From Vigna angularis (lineage: Eukaryota > Streptophyta > Magnoliopsida > Fabales > Fabaceae): a stretch of 64,000 bases of DNA. The notes under the pieces were generated by a model that saw nothing but the letters and a program-made list of their open reading frames with translations, searched no databases and was not told where the DNA came from. A program made the translations under genes and the position numbers. The DNA lies in the NCBI RefSeq assembly GCF_016808095.1, contig NC_068974.1:13144001-13208000 (forward strand). The letters are read 5' to 3'. Positions 57,432-64,000 of this stretch are shown piece after piece. How positions within the stretch are numbered: the first letter of the stretch is position 1; each line of letters begins with the position of its first letter.

Positions 57432-58524
57432 TGTCGAAGCGGCTGCAGCGGAATGGTTAGCGTGGGAACAAACCAAGAGGGGGGGTGAATTGGTTATATT
57501 CAAATATTATCCCTTTTTAATATTTTTCTCTTAATTTCTTACTAAGCAGATAATTAAACTTAAATAACAGAGTAAGGGAAAGAGAAAAATTACACAGGTA
57601 TTTTATCCTGGTTCAGATCACTAGGATCCTACGTCCAGTCGCTTATCTCAAACAAGATAAACCTTTTTCACTATCACAAAACTATTACAAATATTAGTCA
57701 CACAAAAAAACAATTTGTAACAGTTTAGAAATTACCACCTCTCTTGAAACCACAAGAGATGAACTTACACCTCCTTTGAATCTTCACAAAGGATGATCAC
57801 CTCCTTCGAATGCTTCACGAAGGATGATTCTCTTCCAGACACTTCCTCAGACACACCAAGGATGATCAAGCTATTCCTCTGTCACCGCAGTACCACTTCA
57901 GGACTTTGCAGACAAGAGTTTCCTTAGCTTCAGCAATTTCACAGAGTTCTCAAAAGAGTTCAGAGTACTTGAGCACAAGGGAAGAGTTTTTGTTGAGAGA
58001 AAATGAGAGTCTATTTATAGACTCATCCAAAGGCTCCTCCATTTTCGCTTTTAGACTTTCTGACTGTGTTAATCGATTAGCTACAGTGGTTAATCGATTA
58101 ACAACCCAACGGATACTTCAACGGCTCTAAAAACGGCTAGTTTTTCAAACGTTCACCTTGTTAATCGATTAACAGCCCTTGTTAATCGATTAACACTAAT
58201 CGATTAACACCCTCTGTTAATCGATTAGCACTGCACTGCTGGGCTTCTTCATGGCGCATTGGAACAATCGATTAACAGCCCTTGTTAATCGATTAACGCT
58301 AATCGATTAGCACCTCTTGTTAATCGATTAGCACTGCACAGAATTTTGCTTATGGCTTATTTTTACATCACTTTTGAATGCATACATAAAACTACTAATT
58401 TTCCTATGTTCATACATTTATTACAAAAGATTACAAGTCTTCAAAGATCATTCTTCATGAGTCTTGTTTGTTCTTGACTTGAATTGGACATCATCAAAAC
58501 TTCATCTTCATCAATTTGCTAACA
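57432..58524 (-). repeat. 3' LTR of copia copy 2
   Basis: 1093 bp, minus-strand start at 58524 (TGTTAGCAAATTGATG) and end at 57432 (CTTCGACA). It carries the TAATCGATTA cluster (about 58066-58335) and the TATA box (58011-58020). Confidence 0.92.
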
Positions 58525-58740
58525 ATCTCCCCCTTTTTGATGATGATCAAAACTTTCTTGATTTAAAGCTTTTGGTAATAATCTGTATTTGAAACACAAC
58601 TTAAGGAAGAAATAATGGTTAGGGTACTTAGAAATAAGTTTAAGGCTTTAAATATTTCTCCCCCTTTTTGATCATTATTAAAAAGTGATGAATAAGTGCT
58701 CCCCCTAATTTGATTAGAAATTATACTCCCCCTTAATAAA
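58525..58740 (-). other. polypurine tracts of copia copy 2
   Basis: On the minus strand AAAAAGGGGGAGAT abuts the LTR, and three further GGGGGAG tracts lie at about 58658-58740, matching the copy 1 layout. Confidence 0.78.
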
Positions 58741-58855
58741 AGCATGTAGGCATAGAATAAGAAAAGACAACATACATTTTATTGAATATTAAGATGCAAG
58801 CATACAAGGAAATATAAAGGGCACACACTAATAAAAGCATAGAAACATAAATTTC

Positions 58856-59989
58856 CTAGGGCTCATCATCGCTATCGGGTACATAGAGTTTTGCCAGTTT
58901 TTCATCAATCTCCTTAAGATGATTATCAATTGCATCATATCTAAGAGCATGATAAGCCATCATATCATCCATCCGTGATTGCTGCATAGAATCCATATCT
59001 GCAATTTGTCTAGATATACTCTCTAGACTATATTCTTGGGGAGGATGGGATGGTCCAGCAACATTGGTTGGATGAGGCATAGGTATATCTTCATCTTCTT
59101 CAGCTGATGCATCATCTTCTGGTGCAATATCATCTTCAGCACGGACAAACATATTTCCTTGGCGTATAAATCCCATTTGATGCAAAGTTGATTCCTCAAT
59201 TTCATGACTTCTTAAGACGGATAGATGTTTCTCTCCGGTGACATCAACTCCTTTATACACACATATTAAGGAAATAAGGATGGGATATGGAAGATGACCT
59301 CTATCATACCTCTTTGCCCGGACAATAGTGTCGGAGATAAGATCTACCCAAATGATTTTGATATTTTGAGTAATGGCAGACATGATTATGAGATCAATTT
59401 CAAAGCATTGGGCTAGGTTTGAGCCTCTTGGACACAACAACCATACAATAAGATAATGAAGAACCCTTTCCTCCATTCTAAGATTTCCTACAAGAAGATA
59501 TCGCCTATTTGGTAGAGGTTGTTGAGGGTTGCGCATGAAAGAACGATATGCCAAGATTTTGTTAAAATCACCAAAGTCATTTGGCACATGCATGGTATTT
59601 TCTAAGATGGGAAGATGAGCAACATTGGTCCAAATGTCATTATCCAGAATGATATCTATCCCTTTCACACGAGTGTAAATAATACCGTTTTGGGATTTTA
59701 GATTGTAGTAGAATACTCTTACCAAATCTGGATAATATCTCCCTTGAAGTTGCAGTAGATGCTGGACACCTTGCTCAATCAATTGCTGAGAAAATTGAAA
59801 TTGATGTGTGGTAAACCAATTTAGATCTACAAATTTTTGACGAAGAATCTTGCGTTCTTTCCACATTTGTAGATATTCTTCATGCTTTCCATCATCGGAA
59901 ATCCACCCTTGAATATTCGGACCACGTGCAATAGGTGTGCTTTCCGATCCATAGCTTCTTCTTCTTCTTCTTCTTGATGGTTCAGCCAT
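58856..59989 (-). CDS. Sirevirus extra 3' ORF, copy 2
   Basis: 377 codons, same length and start (PSRRRRRRSYG) as the copy 1 ORF, with scattered substitutions concentrated in the acidic C-terminal half (for example VRAEDDIAPEDDAS and KLAKLYVPDSDDEP). The central putative plant transposon domain is nearly unchanged. No signal peptide is evident. The upstream palindromes and TTTAAATA box are conserved. The function is unknown. Confidence 0.88.
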   Translation of the reverse strand: MAEPSRRRRRRSYGSESTPIARGPNIQGWISDDGKHEEYLQMWKERKILRQKFVDLNWFTTHQFQFSQQLIEQGVQHLLQLQGRYYPDLVRVFYYNLKSQNGIIYTRVKGIDIILDNDIWTNVAHLPILENTMHVPNDFGDFNKILAYRSFMRNPQQPLPNRRYLLVGNLRMEERVLHYLIVWLLCPRGSNLAQCFEIDLIIMSAITQNIKIIWVDLISDTIVRAKRYDRGHLPYPILISLICVYKGVDVTGEKHLSVLRSHEIEESTLHQMGFIRQGNMFVRAEDDIAPEDDASAEEDEDIPMPHPTNVAGPSHPPQEYSLESISRQIADMDSMQQSRMDDMMAYHALRYDAIDNHLKEIDEKLAKLYVPDSDDEP

Positions 59990-60087
59990 GAGAGCAAGAG
60001 AATTGAATTTTGAGAGAAGAAATGAAGTGATTTTGAGTTGTAGAGGGATGGGTAAAGTGAGTGGGTAAAAATGAGGGATGGTATGGG

Positions 60088-60262
60088 TTTAAATAGGCTA
60101 AAAAATGACCCCCCAACGTTCAAATTCAAAAAGTTACCGTTTATAGCCGTTTATAACGGCTAGATTCTGCAGAATTTACTGCAGGTTACCGTTGTTAATC
60201 GATTAACAGGGTGTGTTAATCGATTAACGTTAATCGATTAACAGGACGTGTTAATCGATTAA
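60088..60262 (-). promoter_or_regulatory. internal promoter-like module, copy 2
   Basis: Four intact TTAATCGATTAAC palindromes (about 60193-60262) and TTTAAATA at 60088-60095, about 100 bp before the extra ORF start on the minus strand. It is better preserved than in copy 1, where one palindrome is mutated. Confidence 0.55.
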
Positions 60263-60309
60263 CAGACGCTGATTTCCGAAAATCAGCAAATTGTTCTGCT
60301 TTTCAATTT

Positions 60310-63300
60310 TTAACATGTTTTTAATATCCCTAGGTCTCTTCTAAGCTCATAGAATCTATCTTTAGGCAATGCTTTGGTGAAAATATCAGCTAATTGGTGT
60401 TGGGTATCAATATACTCTATTTCACAATCTCCTTTTTGCACATGATCTCTAAGAAAGTGATGCCTAATCTCAATGTGCTTGGTTCTAGAGTGCATTATGG
60501 GATTCTTTGTAAGGTTTATTGCACTTGTATTATCACACTTAAGTGGTATATGATCTAAGTGAATGTCATAATCTTCTAATTGCTGTTTCATCCATAAGAT
60601 TTGTGCACAGCAATTTCCCGCAGCAATATATTCAGCCTCAGTGGTAGATAAGGCTACACAGGCTTGTTTCTTAGAATGCCAAGAAACTAAGGAGCTACCT
60701 AGAAGATGACATGTTCCACTAGTGCTTTTTCTATCTATCTTACAACCTCCATAATCAGCATCTGAAAATCCTACAAGACTAGGTTCCGTTCCAGATGGAT
60801 ACCATAAACCAAAGGATGCAGTTCCCTTAAGATATTTCAATATTCTTTTAACTGCAATAAGGTGAGATTCTCTAGGACTAGATTGATACCTAGCACACAC
60901 ACAAACACTTTGCATAATATCTGGTCGACTAGCAGTGAGATATAGCAAAGAACCTATCATACATCTATATTTAGTTTGATTTACCTCTTTACCTGACTCA
61001 TCTTTGTCAAGATAGCAAGAGGTTCCCATAGGAGTAGATGCTTCCTTTGCTTTGTCCATTTCAAACTTCTTAAGAATTTCTCTACAATACTTAGTTTGAG
61101 AAATGAACGTACCTTCTTTCATTTGCTTAATTTGAAGGCCAAGGAAGAATGTTAATTCTCCCATCATAGAATTTTCAAATTCACCCTGCATAGTCTTAGA
61201 AAATTCCTCACAAAGAGATTTATTAGTTGATCCAAAAATAATATCATCAACATATACTTGAATAATCAAAATATGTTTTCCGACTCTCTTAATAAACAAA
61301 GTGGAATCAACTTTTCCTCTATTGAAATCATTTTCTAAAAGAAAATTGCTAAGTCTTTCATACCAAGATCTAGGTGCTTGTTTTAAACCATAAAGTGCTT
61401 TCTTTAATTTATAGATGTGATTTGGAAATTTAAAATCTTCAAAACCGGGTGGTTGTTCAACATACACATCTTCTTTTATAAAACCATTTAGAAATGCACT
61501 TTTAACATCCATTTGAAATAATTTAAATTTCATTATAGATGCATAAGCAAGAAGTAGGCGTATTGCCTCTAACCTGGCAACTAGAGCATATGTCTCATCA
61601 TAATCTATACCTTCTTCTTGACTATATCCTTGAGCCACAAGCCTAGCTTTATTCTTGGTGATGTTTCCATCTTCATCCAGTTTGTTTCTAAATACCCATT
61701 TTGTTCCAATTACTTGATGAGTATCTTCTCTAGGAATCAATTCCCAAACTTGATTTCTTTCAAACTGGTTGAGTTCTTCTTGCATTGCTATACACCATTG
61801 TTCATCTTGAAGAGCTTCCTTAATGTTCTTAGGTTCAATCTGCGACATAAAAGCTACATTCATACAAAAATTAACTAAATTTCTTCTGGTGTTTACCCCT
61901 TTTGATATGTCGCGAATGATGTTGTCCAATGATAATCCTCTAGGTTGTTGCCATATTTTGTTTAGATCTTCATCATCTTGAGGATTATTCATTTTCTCTT
62001 CATTGGTTGTCTTTTGCAAGTCTTCATTTTCACCTGCATCTGATTCATCTGACTCAAGAGGTTTTACCTCAAGGTCCACAATTTCATCAAAGACAACATG
62101 CACAGATTCTTCTATTTCAAGTGTTTTCCGATTAAAAACTCTATAAGCTTTGCTAGTTAGAGAATATCCTAGAAAAATAGCTTCATCGGATTTGGAATCA
62201 AATTTTCCTAAATTTTGTTTTCCATTATTTAAGACAAAACATTTGCATCCAAAAATTCTTAAATGTGAAACATTTGGTTTTCTACCTTTAAAAAGTTCAT
62301 AAGGAGTACATTTCAAAATTGGCCTAATAAGCATTCTATTCAATACATAACATGGAGTACTCATAGCATCAGCCCAAAATTGTTTAGGAACACTATATTC
62401 ATTTAACATAGTTCTAGCAAGTTCCTCTAAGGATCTATTCTTTCTTTCTACAACTCCATTTTGTTGAGGAGTTCTAGGTGCAGAAAAATTATGAGAAATG
62501 CCATATTCTTCACAAAAAGTTTCAAAAGATTCATTTTGAAATTCACCTCCATGGTCACTTCTAATAGCCTTTATTTTCAAGTCCTTTTCATTTTGAACTA
62601 AATTTGCAAACTTTTTAAATTCTTTGAAAGCTTCACTTTTAAGAGTAAGAAAGAAAGTCCAAGTATATCTTGAATAATCATCCACAATAACTAAAGCATA
62701 ATAATTTCCTCCAAAACTTTTTATCCTAGAGGGACCAAATAAATCCATGTGTAAAAGTTCTAAGGGTTTTAAACTAGAAACAACATTTTTCGAATGGAAA
62801 GATGATTTCACTTGTTTTCCCTTTTGACATGCATCACACAATTTATTTTTCACATATTTTAGTTTTGGTAGACCAATTACTAAGTCTTTAGAAATGAGTT
62901 TATTCAATTGTTGCATATGAATATGTGCAGCTCTTTTATGCCATAACCATGGATTTTCTTCTTTTACTACTAAACATGAAATATTCCTATTTGATGCATT
63001 TTCTAAATCAATCAAATAAATATTGTTATGCCTAATTCCTTTCAAAGCAATTTCAGAAGAATCATTTTTATAAATAGTGCAAGAATTTGTTCGAAGGTTA
63101 CCTTGAATCCTTTATCACATAATTGACTAATGCTAATTAAGTTATGCTTTAATCCTTCCACATATAGCACGTCTTTGATCATCAAGGTATCTTCACTTCC
63201 AATATCTCCAATTCCAAGGATTTTTCCTTTGTTGTTATCACCATAGGTGACAAAGCCTCGTTCCTTTTTCCGGAAGCTTGTAAATTTCTTTTTATCTCCG

Positions 63301-63338
63301 GTCATGTGTTTTGAACATCCACTGTCAAGACACCACAT
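60310..63338 (-). pseudogene. pol: copia Pol polyprotein, copy 2, one frameshift
   Basis: The protease piece (63042-63338) begins [15 protein letters not shown] frameshift at about 63045-63090, after VTFEQ, separates it from a 911-codon frame (60310-63045) with the pre-integrase zinc region, integrase D,D35E core ending [11 protein letters not shown] with [12 protein letters not shown] and YVDD, and RNase H with [10 protein letters not shown]. Where copy 1 is broken, copy 2 reads straight through ([12 protein letters not shown]). One substitution, YALVARLEA where copy 1 has YAPVVRLEA, lies in a usually conserved RT block. Confidence 0.92.
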
Positions 63339-63443
63339 ATACTTCCTTGGTTTTGATAATTCCTACAACATAAAAAGAACAAGCTATTTAGGTACCCAAC
63401 TACTTTGTATGGGTCCTTTGGGTTAGATTTAAAAAGATTAAAA

Positions 63444-64000
63444 TCATTTTACAACCCAAGCATATCTACCACTTGGAACACCATAATGCTTAATTTTACA
63501 TTTATTAGATGTATGACCCTTTTTCATACAATAAAAGCATGATGCAACATTTGTGTTCCTATAAGTAGTTCCTTTTTGTACCCAAGTTCTACGGGTTCTA
63601 TGATTATGTTTAATTTTAGGAACATACTTATTTTTAACAACCTTATTTTCATTAGTTTTACTACATTCTCCAGTGGTTGTATTTTCAGAAAAATATTTGA
63701 ATTTTATGCAAGATTCACATTCATTTTTAGCAACATATTTTTCTTTTTCATAATATAAAACCTTAATTTTTAAATTTCTAATTTCTTCTGCTTGATATAA
63801 AAATTTATTTTTCAAACTTCTGTTTTCTTCAGATAAATTTGTAAATTCAGTTTTCAAGTTATCATTTATTTTAGAGAAGTTTTCAGAAGTAATTTTCAAT
63901 TTTTCATTTTCTTCAAGAATATTTTCAAAATTCAATTTTAACTTTTTGAAGTCCTTTTTCAATTTCTTATGAGCTATATCTAATTTTTCAGATTCTACTA
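63444..64000 (-). CDS. gag: copia Gag, C-terminal part, copy 2 (partial)
   Basis: The frame is open from the window end to the stop at 63444-63446. It covers the Lys/Glu/Asn coiled-coil region and the C-terminal zinc knuckle CFYCMKKGHTSNKC, ending SGRYAWVVK as in copy 1. The first knuckle and N-terminal domains lie beyond 64000. Confidence 0.9.
   Translation of the reverse strand, partial: VESEKLDIAHKKLKKDFKKLKLNFENILEENEKLKITSENFSKINDNLKTEFTNLSEENRSLKNKFLYQAEEIRNLKIKVLYYEKEKYVAKNECESCIKFKYFSENTTTGECSKTNENKVVKNKYVPKIKHNHRTRRTWVQKGTTYRNTNVASCFYCMKKGHTSNKCKIKHYGVPSGRYAWVVK

Larger units (their letters stand above)
57432..64000 (-). mobile_element. Sirevirus-like copia, copy 2 (runs off window)
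   Basis: On the minus strand: gag (partial), pol, palindrome/TATA module, extra ORF, polypurine tracts and 3' LTR, collinear with copy 1. The left flank is CCAAG; the 5' LTR and TSD partner are beyond 64000. pol has one frameshift, at a different place from copy 1. Confidence 0.93.

Overview
This is AT-rich plant nuclear DNA, a transposon-on-transposon region with no intact host gene. Plant origin is shown by Sirevirus-type copia, Athila/Tat and chromovirus-type gypsy LTR retrotransposons, a plant hAT transposase, CACTA ends, and fragments of a DUF247 gene and a GDAP2-like macro-domain gene. A legume of the bean/cowpea group is my inference from element style, not a proven identification.

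Layout. 1-10265: unassigned DNA holding a young non-autonomous LTR element (1807-4622, TSD CAAAT) and a decayed macro-domain exon (8413-8551). 10266-18370: Sirevirus-like copia copy 1 (+), with gag, frameshifted pol, an extra 3' ORF and a truncated 3' LTR. 18371-24668: chromovirus-type LTR sequences, partly in inverted orientation. 24669-32802: Athila/Tat gypsy element A (-), broken by stops and frameshifts. 32803-36413: LTR fragments, including a solo LTR at 32899-34432. 36414-56416: a deep nest. Chromovirus-type LTR sequence F was entered by an Athila/Tat LTR B (36917-54125, TSD TCGTA). B was entered by a hAT transposon (37923-47118, TSD CCAACAAC) and separately by the LTR element C (47353-54064, TSD CACTT). 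The hAT transposase gene was itself cut by a CACTA element (39954-44104, TSD AAA on the plus strand). 56417-57431: another CACTA end. 57432-64000: Sirevirus-like copia copy 2 (-), running off the window.

The most unusual signal is arrays of hairpins in non-coding parts of three unrelated-looking LTR elements. In element C (49876-50328) about eleven hairpins keep an almost constant loop (TACTGAWG) while the stems change on both sides, including G-U pairs that fit only the sense RNA. In the solo LTR at 32899-34432 about six hairpins keep a loop like TTGAGAATKTACTTTGG with different complementary stems. In the young element at 1807-4622 about twelve CGCTCG/CGAGCG stems recur. A second notable signal is that the palindrome array of the copia LTR recurs, with a TATA-like box, just upstream of the copia extra ORF, as if that ORF had its own promoter.

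All calls come from reading the sequence. No alignment, folding or database search was run, so family names rest on recognised motifs and boundaries on TG..CA ends, TSDs and comparison of copies within the window.
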